Shown here one piece after another: positions 36,785 to 49,249 of a DNA stretch of 64,000 bases (the stretch's first letter is position 1; each line of letters starts with the position of its first letter). The position numbers were made by a program, and so were the translations under genes. Source of the DNA: Argyresthia goedartella (taxonomy: Eukaryota > Arthropoda > Insecta > Lepidoptera > Argyresthiidae); the NCBI GenBank assembly GCA_949825045.1, contig OX463835.1:17749201-17813200 (forward strand), written 5' to 3'. The notes beneath the pieces were generated by a model that was given only the letters and a program-made list of their open reading frames with translations, was not told the origin of the DNA and did no database searches.

Positions 36785-39714
36785 ATGTGTAATATCTTGC
36801 CCGAATTAAATAAGTCAAAAAAGTCTAATAATATCCCAATATTAAATAATATTCAGACAAAGGGTAAGCCCCACTTAAATATTACCCATCAAAACATGCA
36901 GGGGCTACCTGGCAAAGAACTTGTATTAGAATTATTTCTTAATAATTCGGACACTGATGTTATTTGTATTACAGAACATTGGTTAAAGGAAAATATGATG
37001 TCTTTTAACATTAATAATTACAAAATTGTCAGTTGTTACAATAGAAAGACTACTGATAGAGGTGGTTCTTTAATCTTAGTAAAAAATAATATTAAGGTGA
37101 AACAACGGAAAGATATTCTTACACTTACTGTGGAAAGACAAATAGAGGTATCTTGTGTTGAGTTGGATAGCCATATTATTGTTTGTGTCTACAGACCTCC
37201 GAGAGATGAAAAAGGCCATGGCAATTTTGAAATATTCGAGAAAATTATGGAGGAAGCCCTCATTAAACTTTGTAATAACAGAAGAAAGTTAATTATTTGT
37301 GGCGATTTTAATGTAGATCTGCTTGTAGATACAACACTGAAGCGACGATTAATAACTCTGTTAAAATAATTTAATTTATGTCATGTATTTCTAGAGCCGA
37401 CTAGAATTACACTTACCAGCCAAACTTGCTTAGATAACGTTTTTTTGTGACTGTGCATTCACAAGTAAAAATGTAATTAACTGTTTACCATCCGATCACA
37501 GTGGTCAAACAGTTTCATTCCAAATTACTAGTGAAAATAAGACTGATCCATCATTTTATAGGCCTATTACCTCCCATAGACTAGATATGTATATGAAAAC
37601 TTAGATATGGGTTTGCCAGTACCGGATTTTGATAAACAGAACTCGAACAAAATCTATTCTGACTTCTTCAACATTATTCAAACAGAATTCAATACAGTTT
37701 TTAAATTAAAGAAAGTCAGTGCCAACAACGGTAAATCTAAATTTAATGACTGGGCAACATTTAGAATTCGTAAAAGTAAAGCTATCTTGTATGATCTTTA
37801 TGAACAAAAAACCTATAATTTTGATATAAAATTTCATGACTATGTTAAAAAATATTCCAAAACTTTCAAGTTGGTTTGTAGAACTGCAAAAACTTTACAC
37901 ATAAATAGAAAAATACAAAATTCAAATAATAGAATGAAAACGATTTGGCAAATCATAAACCGTGAAACTGGCAAAGTTATACCAAGGGATAATGATTTCT
38001 GCTTAAAGATAGGTGATGATGTTGTTAAATCCAACGCTGAGGTAGCTCGAGCTTTTGAAACATTCTTCACCAATGCACCCTTACTCACAACAGAGCGTCT
38101 AAATCCATCTCCATATGAAGCAGAGGTTTTGTTAAAAAACAGCACTAGCATCAGTAATGTAGATTTTCAATTTTATCATGTATGTCCCCAGGATATTGTC
38201 AAAACGTATAGATTACTTAACTTAAAAAATACTGAAGACCTGTGGGGTATGTCAGTCAAAGTCATTGGTTCAATAATACTTGTTATAGCCCCACACCTAG
38301 CTTATATATCCAATAAATGTGTTGATGATGGAGCTTTCCCAGACCTCATGAAACACAGTGAACTTATACCTCTGTTCAAGTCGGGAGACAAGGGTGATCT
38401 GTCAAATTTCAGACCAATATCGGTTCTTCCAGCACTAAGTAAAATTTTTGAAAAGATTATACTCAATCAAATGCTCTCACACTTCAACCGTACAAAACAA
38501 CTCCACGCCAAGCAATACGGTTTCACTAGGGGTAAATCGACTACGGATGTATTACCCTTATATCTCATATTTATTCTGCATGGGAAGCCGCACAGGATGC
38601 TATCGGTGTTTTTTGCGATCTGTCGAAGGCATTTGATTGTGTTGATCATGACACGTTACTAATGAAATTAAATCATTACGGAGTTAGAAATAAAGCGTTC
38701 GATCTACTAAGATCATACCTAAGCAATAGAATTCAAAAGGCAGAAGTCAACGGCGTTAAATCTAATGGATCGGGGGTAAACATTGGCGTTCCACAAGGTT
38801 CCATATTAGGCCCTTTCTTATTCCTGGTATATATTAACGATCTGCCTTTTATGGTGGAGAAATTGACTAACATAGTGTTGTTTGCTGATGATACTTCAAT
38901 GGTCTTCAAAATTGAAAGACAAAAAGAAGATTTTGATGATGTCAATAGAGTATTATCTTTAACCTTGAATTGTTTCACAGTTAACAATTTATTGTTAAAT
39001 GCTGGTAAAACCAAATGTATCAAATTCTCACTTCCAAATGTCAGGCAAGTTGGGACCAGTTTAGTGTTGGACAGCAATACGTTAGAATTAGTAAATGACA
39101 CGAAGTTTCTTGGAATAACCATTGATAACAAATTGCAGTGAGGACCCCACATAGAAAAATTGGCAGGTAAATTAAGTTCTGCGGCTTACGCTGTTAGAAA
39201 CATCAAACAAAACACGGATGTGGCTACATCTAGGCTAGTATATTTTAGTTACTTTCATAGTATCATGTCCTATGGTATCTTGTTGTGGGGGAAAGCAGCG
39301 GATATTCAAACTATTTTTATTTTACAGAAAAGAGCTATTCGAGCAATTTATAATTTAAAACGCACAGACTCCTTAAGACAGCTTTTTAAAGAAATTGACA
39401 TACTAACTGTAGGTAGTCAATTTATTTTTGAAAATATAATGTATGTACGCAAGAACCTTACAAAATTTCCCAAACTTAGCGATAGCTGTAATGTTAACCT
39501 AAGAAATAATCACAGACTACTTGCGCCCCCGGTTTAGACTCGCGAAGGTTAGCAATTCTTTCAAGGGTCAATGCATTCTCTACTACTACAAGATACCTCT
39601 GGAGATCTTGAAATTGCCATTTGAGCAATTTAAAATCCATGTTAAAGCGACTTTGTCGAAAAAGGGATATTACAATGTTCAAGATTACTTAAATGATGGG
39701 TCTGTATGGGGTTA
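36785..39714 (+). pseudogene. Family J ORF2 (endonuclease and reverse transcriptase), frameshifted
   Basis: The frame opens at ATG 36785 and includes the intact endonuclease N terminus (LNITHQNMQGLPGKELVLEL, VICITEHWLKENM) that copy A lacks. A stop at 37367 and several frameshifts at 37440-37610 disrupt the endonuclease. 37607-38560 and 38662-39140 give RT blocks including GVPQGSILGPFLFL and VLFADDTSMVFKI. About 10 nt is missing near 38550 and a TGA replaces Trp at 39139-39141. The C terminus ends NDGSVWG. Confidence 0.8.
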
Positions 39715-39965
39715 ATCTGGCTCAACACAGACCTTGCTGTTAATAATTTTGTAATTATTTATTCCTGCTTATTAATTATGATAATGACTAAATATTCTAT
39801 TTTGTATTAGTTAAGCATAAGCAATTTTTAAAAAGAGATCTAAAAATCAATCTGTGGTAGTTTCTACGCCCTTCTTCTCCCACAGTGGTCCAATGTAGAG
39901 AAGTGGCAAAAAATGACGATTGCTAAGTATATGTAAATATCTACAGTAATAAAGACATTTGGAAT

Positions 39966-39968
<3 letters not shown>

Positions 39969-40004
<36 letters not shown>

Positions 40005-40010
40005 TTCTTT
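39969..40010. repeat. AAT trinucleotide microsatellite
   Basis: About a dozen AAT units lie where the 3' end of family J copy B meets the 3' end of the opposite-strand CR1-like fragment. Such tails are usual for lepidopteran CR1-group elements. Confidence 0.8.
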
Positions 40011-40736
40011 ATTTTTAACATAATACAATGTCTTAAATCTACAGTAACCCTGAAGCCTGTGGTAGTATACACTGTGTTACAGGCTTCAGTATTTACTTAA
40101 TTCAGTTACATAGATCGTTTGTAAACATGTTAGCGTAAAGAAAACACGAAAATAAGGTAAGTATTTACAAAAATATGTTAAGTAAAAAGAAAGTTATTAA
40201 GGCTCCTTATGTGACCTGCGTGTGTATATGCATGAGGGTGTGTGTGAGTGTGTAAGGGTGTGTGTGTGTGTGTGTGTGTGTAAGGGTGAGTGCGTGTGTG
40301 TGAGTGTGTGCGTGATCGTGAAATGTAAAGATTTAAGATGCATAGTTAAATAATTGCTCAATTGCTTCATAGTCAAACTCCTTAAACCAGTTGTGTATAT
40401 ATATTTTAAGTGTATAAATATTATGTCGTCTTATGGAGTTGCTTTTGTTTAGTTTGTTATAAATACGTGGTGAATTGTATAAGAAATGTCTTCTAGCAAA
40501 GGCAGACCTAAAGTTGGGTAATGGGACTATATCTACCCTTTTTCCAATGTGATCAGGAATTGGATGGATATTACGGATTAATTATATTAATTTGAATTTG
40601 GAATTTAAAGTTTCTTGAATATTACAAGTTAAAAAGTTATTAGAGTTAAGCATTAGTAGTTTAGAAAGAAGGAGATTGCCATCTTCAGACAACAACTTGA
40701 TAATGAAATTAAGTTTTAAATTATTGAATCTGATCA
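40010..40736 (-). pseudogene. 3' end of a CR1-like LINE
   Basis: The minus strand reads, over about 390 nt, VDIVPLPNFRSAFARRHFLY, NSPRIYNKLNKSNSIRRHNI and WFKEFDYEAIEQLFNY, the typical end of CR1-type ORF2. The 3' UTR holds a TG/GTGA microsatellite (40205-40315). It joins the I-clade reverse transcriptase at about 40736 without RNase H, so the two are fused or one inserted into the other. Confidence 0.55.
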
Positions 40737-43560
40737 TTAATGGACACAAGTTACCTGCATTGAATTAATTGGAGATGACTTAAAGGCTCCTAAGATTAAT
40801 CTTAAATTTATATTATGGATCTTTTCAAGTTTATCTACTAATTTTGGATCAATACAATAACAGAAAAAACCATAGTCAAAGTGACTTCTTACAAGGGCTT
40901 TGTATAGAGTTAAAAGAATCTTAAGATCGGTACCCCAATGGCTGCCAACCAAAGATCTTAAAGTGTTGGTAGCTCTTAAAGCTCGTTCCGTTATGCAATC
41001 AACATATCTACACCATGAGAGATTCTGTGTAAAAACTACACCCAAAATTTTTATTTGAGATTGAATTGGTAATAAGTTATTGTCATATTGTAGCTTAACT
41101 GGGATTACTTTTTTCTTTGAGAATATGACTACTTTACTTTTAGCTGGACTAATTTCTAGATTTAAATATTGAAAGTAACTATGTAATTTTTCCAGTGCTA
41201 AATTTAATTTTTGAGTTGTGTGTGTGATGTTATTACCACTGCAATAAATAGCCAAATCATCGGCAAACTGTAAGTTGCTGACTTCTGTTCCTAACATTTC
41301 ATTGAGCCTGTGGATGTAGAGAATATACAATAAAGGGCTCAAAATGCCACCTTGACAGACGCCTCTAGTTGACAATCTAGGCCCAAAAATATTATTGCAA
41401 CTCATCTTAACATAAACTTCTCTTCCACTGATAAACTCATAAATCCACCTAACACATTTTTCAGGTATTCCCTAAGAAGAAAGAATGGTACATAAAACAG
41501 AATAATTAATGTTATTGAATGCTCCTACAATATCGAAAAAAATACAGACAAGATGTTTATTACTGTTAACCGCTGCATCAGTATCATGGAAGAGATGCCC
41601 TATACTTTCTCTTGCTGACCGACCGCGACGAAACCCGAACTGATTTCTTGGAAGCATGATTGGATTCAATATAAAACTCAAGACGTTGTTTCATAATGAC
41701 GACCCGAATAGCCGAGTCGGCAGTGACCCTGCCTACGAAGCCAAGGGTCCCGGGTTCGAGTCCCGGTGGGGGCAAATAATTGTTTGATGAGAACGGATCT
41801 TTGTACCCTAGTCATGGTTGTTTATCTATCTAAGTATAATATTAATCTATATAAGTATGTGTATCGTTGTCTAGTACCCAAGATACAGGGAATCCTAGTT
41901 TGGGGCTAGATCAATGTGTGTAAATAGTGTCCAAGGTATTATTATTATTATTATAAGTTGCTCAAAAAGTTTACCTGCACAAGATGTTAATGCAATGGGA
42001 CGGTAAGAGTCTGCATCATTTGGATCTTTTCCTGCTTTTAGAATTGGAACCAAGCAATCTTGTTTCCACTCTTTTGGAATTATTGATTGTTCCCAGAGTA
42101 AATTTAAAATATTTAAAAATTTCACAAGGCAATCTGTTTCCAGTTTTTGAAACATTTTGTAAGAAATGCAATCTAAACCAAAGGTTGTGTCTTTACGTGA
42201 CTTGATAGCTGCTTTTAACTCATCTATGGTGAATGGATTGATAATGTAACTATTGGTGGGGTTTACGGAAGAAGTATTATTTATTTGCATTGCTTGTGAA
42301 ACAAAGTCAGGTGTATATTTCCTTAAAAAGTTATTTATCCAAAATATTTCATTATTATTATTTAGTTTCGTACTTTTACTGTAGGATTTATTAAATTTAC
42401 GCATAGTTTGCCAAATTTTAGAAATTGGAGTGGATCTATTTATTTCAGTACAGTATTTCTTCCAACTATTTAATCTTTCTAATTTAATAATAAGTTTTTT
42501 CTCAGCCTGCATTTTTTTTAAATTAATATAGTTTAAATCACTAGGATCTTGTTTAAATATAATAAAAGCTTCCTTACTTTTTTGAACTGCATTAGCACAA
42601 TTTCCATTCCACCATGGCAGAGGAGGATGCCGGTATTTAAAATTGCTTCCTGTCTGTTTCGAGCTATTATTATTCATATTTGAATTTTGGGCCTGACTTC
42701 TAAACATCGATTGATTAATAGCTTTATGAATGATATCACAATAGTCATAGTAAGACTGTAGAGGATCGTTATGGTTAATAATAAATTCTTTAAGCATAGT
42801 GTTGGCGAGATTTGAAAACTTATTCCAATTTATTAGCCGTAGATTAGGTCTTTTGAGTGCAGCTGTGTTATTTTGAGAAATAAAGTTGTTTGTAGAAGAA
42901 TCAGTGATAGTGTTGAACAAAATCTCAGTTATTGTGGGTAGATGATAACTTCCCAGGGGATCATCATATACTGTCCAATTGCAATTATGGGCTATACAGG
43001 GACTGACTATTGTTAAATCCAAACCATTTGGTCTCCAGTTATTTGTACCTACAGTTGTTGGTTGTGTGTCATTTAATAACACTAAATTGCATTCATTTAT
43101 AGCGTCGAGGACATCTCTTCCACGAGGACTGACAGATTGGCAACCCCACATGGTGTGATGTGCATTGAAATCACCTGCTACTAAACATGGTTGTGGTAAG
43201 GTATTAATAAAATTAACAAATTTTGTTTTTCTAAAAGTAGGACTACAATTTGTCGGGATATAAAGACTGGCCATTGATAATGAACTGTTATTAAAGTTTA
43301 TTTTGATAGCAATATTCTGAAGTGAATCATCAAAAAATGTTTTTAATCTACTGTATTGTATGTTGTTACGAATGACTATGGCAACACCATTGTGTTTATT
43401 GCCACAATCATTGCGTTCTATTGAGTATCCTTTAATATTTAAACGTTGTGTAGGCTTGAGCCAAGTTTCGCAAACTAAAGCTATGTCAATATTATTTTCA
43501 TACAAAAATTGAGTAAAAATATGACGATTACATAACAGACTTTGAGCATTCCACTGTACT
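40737..43560 (-). pseudogene. I-clade LINE ORF2, second element, split by a SINE
   Basis: From about 43560 the endonuclease reads KIVQWNAQSLLCNR, IALVCETWLKP, CLVAGDFNAHHTMWGCQS and GSYHLPTITEI. RT follows: FTIDELKAAIKSRKDTTFGL, CLVPILKAGKDPNDADSYRP, ALTSCAGKLFEQL, then the SINE at 41697-41953, then NQFGFRRGRSARESI and, after another lesion, CQGGILSPLLY and NLQFADDLAIYCSG (FADD). It ends at TCVH (40737) before RNase H. The uninterrupted 536-codon block at 41895-43505 shows that decay is modest. Confidence 0.8.
41697..41953 (+). mobile_element. tRNA-derived SINE
   Basis: The head is tRNA-like: TAGCCGAGTCGG at 41709-41720 fits an RNA polymerase III A box and GGTTCGAGTCC at 41753-41763 fits a B box, with tRNA-like spacing. 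A unique body of about 170 bp and an ATT-repeat tail (41937-41953) follow. It interrupts the I-clade reverse transcriptase between the GKLFEQL and QRLEFYIESN motifs. ATAA may be a short target duplication. A deleted copy lies at 6227-6441. Confidence 0.8.
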
Positions 43561-43564
43561 ATCT

Positions 43565-44764
43565 TTAATTTGTCTGTGAATTTGTACTAATGTTCTTGGT
43601 ATCACTGGAGTTGAATAAATCGCTTAAAACATCTAACACATTTTTAGAGGATATTGGGGTATCTTGTGTCTTATTTAATGTTATAATTTTTATAATGCTT
43701 TGCACTAAGAGATTCAGTGCCTTGTCTTTTGATTTTAATAATGTCAAGAGATCAAGAGGCTTCTTAGGGCCGAGAGGTGGGAAATTTCCATTTTTGAATA
43801 TGTCAGCGAATGATGGTGTCTGAACTTTTTGTGAGTTTTCTTGTATTTTCTTTTGCTTAATTGGACACTGAGCTGAAATGCTAACGTCATTGCCATCGCA
43901 ATGGAAGCATTTGGCCTGTTCGATCGGAGTTTTACAAACTTTATATGAGTGGTCTTCTTTACAGATGGAGCAGCGCTCGGAGTTCTTGCAAAACTTTGCT
44001 AAATGGCCATACCTGAGACACCGGAAACATTGTTTGACTGGTGGAACATACGCTGAGATGTCATGCCGCCAACCGTCCAAATCTACGTAGTCTGGAAGAA
44101 TTGACGTCGCGAAGGTGATGGCTACTGTCTGCAGCGGCTGTTGAATGAAGTTATCATCAACTTTGGTCCTTTTTGTGAATCTTCGAACAGATATTATTTT
44201 CTTGTAACTTGATAGCATTGTGAATATCTTTTTGTTTGTCAAGTTGGTGGGTACATTTTTAATTATACCAGTAATTTCAGTGCTTGAAGCTGGTATATTG
44301 GCCTAAAATTGGTAGTCTTTTAAAAATGTACCATTGTTCAAGAAGGCATTAGCAAGGCTGGCTTTTTCGAAGTAGATGGCAATTTTGAACTTGTTCATTG
44401 ACCTAAGATATTTGATTCCTTTATTAAACCTTTTGATACAGCTAGATATGGACATTAGGTCTCGGGTTCCTATAGGTATATCCGCATTGGAAGACTCTAC
44501 GAATACTACAAATTCTGTAGTACCGGAATCCTCAGGGTATCGTCTCTTATAATCTGTTACCAGATAAGGTTTGTACTTATCTGCGCTTTCGACCTCTGAC
44601 TCGGACGACGACGTGGAGTCTCCTTCACTTTTCTCTTCAGCCTCATCTTTTTTTCTCTTTCTTGTTCGCATCTTCCCCATGATTGGTTTCTTTTTATTTG
44701 TCTCCAGACGCCTTTTATTTCTAAAAACCCCGAATGATACACGAGTAATCGATGAAATTAACAA
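43565..44764 (-). pseudogene. I-clade ORF1 (gag-like, three zinc knuckles), second element
   Basis: 44764-44303 encodes a basic start (MGKMRTRKRKKDEAEEKSEG), an acidic stretch and an RRM-like region (TEFVVFVESSNADIPIGTRD, IAIYFEKASLANAFLNNGTF). After a stop near 44303, 44242-43565 continues with three knuckles, CFRCLRYGHLAKFC, CSICKEDHSYKVC and CFHCDGNDVSISAQC. It is homologous to 33992-34926 but clearly diverged, so this is a second lineage. Confidence 0.78.
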
Positions 44765-44829
44765 AAACTTCGAAAGTCCCGCCTGGTTATTTCAATGGTT
44801 TCCCGCGCTTTTCAGTACTTTTTTATATA

Positions 44830-45305
44830 TTTGACATAGCAGAGCAGGGTTGCCAGGTAAAAAAGCCGCAATATAAAGTTTGCCAGACAACAACGAACTC
44901 TTACCTTTCAACTAAAGCTACTTTTTTACCAATGGCAGACGCTCTCCGTTTTCTAAGCTCGTCTTTTAACTTAGCTATACTACAGGGCGAATACATTTTT
45001 ATCGAGTTATCTAATATTGAATAATTTAGCAACGGGAAGCCAGAATGCTTTACAAACTTGTGAAACTTGGTTTAAAAAATAGAATGTAATATCCTTTTTA
45101 TTATTGGTTCAGTTTAAGTAGTTCAAATAAGAGTGACATGGTCATATGTGAAATGTACCAAACTCTTTATAAAAATAAAGATTATAAAAAAAAACAAGTA
45201 GACAATATTACGGCGGTTCTTAGAAACACTCAACAGTGCTGCCATCTACGACGAGCTTTCAGTTTTTAACCCCATCGCATCGAACAGCATCTGTCATAGT
45301 CATAC
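44830..45305. other. Inter-element DNA with a candidate host exon
   Basis: Apart from the exon at 44905-44996 no protein pattern is visible. This appears to be host sequence between the I-clade element and family J copy C. Confidence 0.4.
44905..44996 (-). CDS. Candidate first exon with a SAP-like motif
   Basis: An ATG at 44996 in an AT-rich context opens a 92-nt frame, MYSPCSIAKLKDELRKRRAS then AIGKKVALVER, that ends at a donor-like GTAAGAG (44898-44904). The pattern L-K-x-E-L-(x)-R-x(4-6)-G-K-K-x-x-L-V-E-R is that of the SAP DNA-binding helix pair. Downstream exons are not identified; the next sequence on this strand is the I-clade LINE. It may be a host gene's first exon or a stray transposon exon. 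Confidence 0.35.
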
Positions 45306-48140
45306 AAACAACGGAAAGATATTCTTGCACTTACTGTAGAAAGACAAATAGAGGTATCCTGTGTTGAGTTGGATAGCCATATTATTGTTTGTGTCTACAG
45401 ACCTCCGAGAGATGAAAACGGCCATGGCAATTTTGAAATGTTCGAGAAAATTATGGAGGATGCCCTCATTATACTTTGTAATAGCAGAAAAAAGTTAATT
45501 ATTTGTGGCGATTTTAATGTAGATTTGCTTGTAGATACAACATTGAAACAACGATTAATAGCTCTGTTCAAATCATTTAATTTATGTCATATATTTCTAG
45601 AGCCGACTAGAATTACACTTACCAGCCAAACTTGCTTAGATAACGTATTTTGTGACTGTGCATTCACAAGTAAAAATGTAATTAACTGCTTACCCTCCGA
45701 TCACAGTGGTCAAACAGTTTCATTCCCAATTGCCAGTAAAAATAGGACTGATACATCATTTTATAGGCCTATTACATCCCATAGACTAGAGACGTATATG
45801 AAAAAGTTAGATATAAATTTGCCAGTACCGGATTTTGATGAACAGAACCCAAACAAAATCTACCCAGACTTCTTCAGCATTATTCAGAGAGAATTCAATA
45901 AAGTTTTTAATTTAAAGAAAGTCAGTGACTACAACGGTAAATCTAAATTTAATGACTGGGCAACGTTTGGAATTCGTAAAAGTAGAGTTATCTTATATGA
46001 CCTTTATGAACAAAAAACCTATAACTTTGATCGAAAATTTCATGACTACGTTAAAAAATATTCCAAAACTTTCAAGTTGGTTTGTAGAACTGCAAAAGCT
46101 TTACATATTAATAGAAAAATTCAAAATTCAAATAATAGAATGAAAACAGTTTGGCAAATAATAAACCGCGAAACTGGCAAAGTTATACCAAGGGACAATG
46201 ATTTCTGCCTAAAGATAGCTGATGATGTTGTTAAATCCAGCGCTGATGTTGCTCGAGCTTTTGAAACATTCTTCACCAATGTACCCTTACTCACAACAGA
46301 CCGTCTAAATTCATCTCCATTTGAAGCAGAGACTTTATTAAAAAATAACACTAGCGCCAGTAATGTATATTTAAAATTTCATCATGTATATCCCCAGGAC
46401 ATTGTCAAAACGTTTAAATTACTTAACTTAAAAAATACGGAAGACCTGTGGGGTATATCAGTCAAAGTCATTGGTTCAGTAATTCTAGTTATAGCCCCAC
46501 ACTTAGCTTATATATTCAATAAATGTGTTGACGATGGGGCTTTCCCAGACCTCATGAAACACAGTAAACTGATACCTCTGTTCAAATCGGGAGATAAGGA
46601 TGATCCTTCAAATTTCAGACCAATATCCGTTCTTCCAACACTAAGTAAAATATTTGAAAAGATTATATTCAATCAAATGCTCTCATACTTCAACCGTACA
46701 AAACAACTCCACGCCAAACAATACGGTTTCACTAGGGGTAAATCGACTACGGATGCAGGTATTACCCTTATATCTCATATTTATTCTGCATGGGAGGCCG
46801 CACAGGATTCTATCGGAGTTTTTTGCGACCTGTCGAAGGCGTTTGATTGTGTTGATAATACGCTATTAATTAAATTAAATCATTACGGAGTTCAAAATAA
46901 AGCGTTGGATCTACTAAGATCATACCTAAGCAATAGAATTCAAAAGGCAGAAGTTAACGGCGTTAAATCTGATGGATCGGGTGTAAAAATTGGCGTTCCA
47001 CAAGGTTCCATATTAGGTCCTTTCTTGTTCCTGGTATATATTAACGATCTGCCTTTCATGGTGGAGAAATTAACTGACATAGTGTTATTTGCTGATGATA
47101 CTTCAATGGTCTTCAAAATTGAAAGACAAAAAGCAGAGTTTGATGATGTTAATGGTGTATTGTCTTTAACCTTGAATTGGTTCACAGTTAATAATTTATT
47201 GTAAAACGCTGGTAAAACCAAGTGTATCAAATTCTCACTTCCAAATGTCAGGCAAGTTGAGACCAGTTTAGTGTTAGACAAAAGCACGTTAGAATTAGTA
47301 AATGAAACGAAGTTTCTTGGAATAACCATTGATAGCAAATTGCAGTGGGGACCCCACATAGATAAATTGGCTGGTAAATTTAGTTCTGCGGCTTACGCTG
47401 TTAGGAACATCAGACAAAGCACGGATGTGGCTACATCTAGGCTAGTATATTTTAGTTACTTTCATAGTGTGATGTCCTATGGTATCTTGTTGTGGGGGAA
47501 AGCAGCGGATATTCAAACTATTTTTATTTTACAGAAAAGAGCTATTCGAGCAATTTATAATTTAAAACGAACAGACTCCTTAAGAGAGCTTTTTAAAGAA
47601 ATTGACATACTAACAGTAGCTAGTCAATTTATTTTCGGAAATATAATGTATGTACGCAAGAACCTTACAACATTTTCCAAAATTAACGATAGCTGTAATG
47701 TTAACCTAAGAAATAATCACAGACTGTGTGCGCCCCGATTTAGACTCGCGAAGGTTAGCAATTCTTTCAAGGCTCAGTGTATTCTCTACTATAATAAGAT
47801 ACCTCTGTAGATTTTGAAATTGCCATTTGAGCAATTTAAAAAGCATGTTAAAGCGACTTTGTCAAAAAAGGGATATTACAATGTTCAAGATTACTTAAAT
47901 GACAGGACTGTATGGGGTTAATCTAGCTCAACACAGGCCTTGATGTTAATAATTTTGTAATTATTTATTCCTGCTTATTAATCATAATAATTAAATTTTT
48001 CATATTTGTAATAGTTAAGCACAACCTATTTTTAAAAGAGATCTAAAAATCAATCTGTGGGAGTTTCTACGCCCTTCTTCTCCCACAGTGGTCCAATGTA
48101 GAGAAGAGGCAAAATTGACGTTTATATCTACAGTAATAAA
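45306..48140 (+). mobile_element. Family J LINE, copy C
   Basis: A 5'-truncated copy that starts inside the endonuclease at the AACAACGGAAAGATATTC segment and runs to the AATAAAGTACTTTGACTTTGAC tail. It includes the family stem-loop at 48055-48088. No clear target-site duplication is visible. Confidence 0.8.
45369..47919 (+). pseudogene. Family J ORF2, copy C, nearly intact
   Basis: The frame from 45369 contains CVYRPPRDENGHG, KLIICGDFNVDLLVD, LPSDHSGQTVSFP, all reverse-transcriptase blocks (DKDDPSNFRPISVLPTL, IGVFCDLSKAFDC, GVPQGSILGPFLFL, VLFADDTSMVFKI) and continues to NDRTVWG. Three base pairs are lost near 46857 (one residue). TAA at 47202-47204 and TAG at about 47808 are nonsense changes relative to copy A; otherwise the frame is preserved. 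It is close in sequence to copy A, so it is young. Confidence 0.82.
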
Positions 48141-48189
48141 GTACTTTGACTTTGACTTATAAAAAGTATAAAAAATTAGAAAATATGCC

Positions 48190-49242
48190 TACTGAAAAGG
48201 GCTTTATACGGACTCAAGCAGGCAGGGAAGCAGTGGTACAAGAAACTCGACACAGAACTGAAAACTCTAGGATTTGTGGCTTCAAGCTATGATCCATGTG
48301 GTGGTGGATTACATTCTGGCGAAAGGAGGAGTAAAGATAATCCTCGCCATCTATCTCGACGACGACTTGTTGATTGCTTACTCGTGTCCTAAGAAACTTA
48401 AGGAGATTAAGGACCTGCTAAACAAGAAGTTCGAACTGAAAGATCTGGGAAGACCAAAACGTCTGATTGAAATAGATGTGGCTTATACAGAGAATGGAAT
48501 CAAATTGAACCAAGTTAAGTTCATTGGAAACAACCTCAAAAAGTTCAACATGGAAGACTGCAAGTCTACATCAACACCCATGGAGCCAGGTCTTACGCTA
48601 CAGAAAAGCGAAGCTCGGATGAGAAAATATAATATCCCCTACAAAAACATAATTGGTACGCTGATGTACTTAGCTGTGGCAACTAGACCAGATATAATGT
48701 ATGCCGTTAGCTACCTGTCTCAGTTCAATGACTGTTATAGTGAAGAACACTTCAAGTGCGCAAAGCGAGTACTGCGTTACCTAAAAGGAACAAGGAGTGT
48801 TGGCTTAACTTTCAAGAAAACTGGATGTGAATTGTATGGAATGGCTGACGCGGATGGGGGCGCATGCAAGCTAGACAGAATGTCATTTTCTGGCTACTGT
48901 TTCAAATATGCAGGAACAACAGTAAGCTGGATGGCCAGGAAGCAGAGAAGCGTCGCTTTATCGACAGTAGAGGCAGGGTTATACAAAGACTTGGGGACGA
49001 ACTACCAAAGAATAGTTATCCAAAACGACAATCAAGCTGCGCTGAAGCTAAGCAAGAATTCTGTGGTAACGTCAAGGTCAAAACACATCGATCTGAAATT
49101 ACACTTCATTAGAGATAGCATTCAAGGCAAAACCTTGGAGGTCCAATACTGTACAACAGAAGACATGGGCGCAGACTTATTAACAAAGGCGGTAGCTGGA
49201 CCACGACTCTGCAAATTGCGGAGCGGCCTCGGAGTCAACTAA
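48190..49242 (+). pseudogene. Ty1/copia pol remnant: reverse transcriptase and RNase H
   Basis: The sequence starts with a frameshifted LYGLKQAGREWYKKL motif (about 48205-48250), then the frame from 48274 reads LAIYLDDDLLIAYS (YLDD), LKDLGRPKRLIEIDVAYTEN, YKNIIGTLMYLAVATRPDIM, HFKCAKRVLRYLKGT and RNase H residues VSWMARKQRSVALSTVEA, RIVIQNDNQAALKLSKN, SRSKHIDLKLHFIRD and MGADLLTKA. This is the C-terminal half of a copia polyprotein. Gag, protease and integrase are absent. 48141-48189 is unassigned. Confidence 0.85.
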
Positions 49243-49249
49243 TGTGTTG

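Larger units (their letters stand above)
36235..39970 (+). mobile_element. Family J LINE, copy B (longest copy)
   Basis: This copy keeps the C-terminal part of ORF1 (36235-36710) and all of ORF2 in damaged form, then the 3' UTR with the family stem-loop at 39852-39885 (one mismatch). Its 3' end merges with the AAT repeat at 39969. The 5' end is truncated inside ORF1. Confidence 0.8.

Noticed and set aside
41697..41770. A functional tRNA gene
   Set aside because: The A and B boxes are present, but the acceptor stem does not close and the sequence continues into a 170-bp body with an ATT tail and has a deleted copy at 6227, so it is a SINE.
36785..48000. A segmental duplication linking family J copies B and C
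   Set aside because: The copies have different 5' truncation points and unrelated flanks, so independent retro-insertions explain them.
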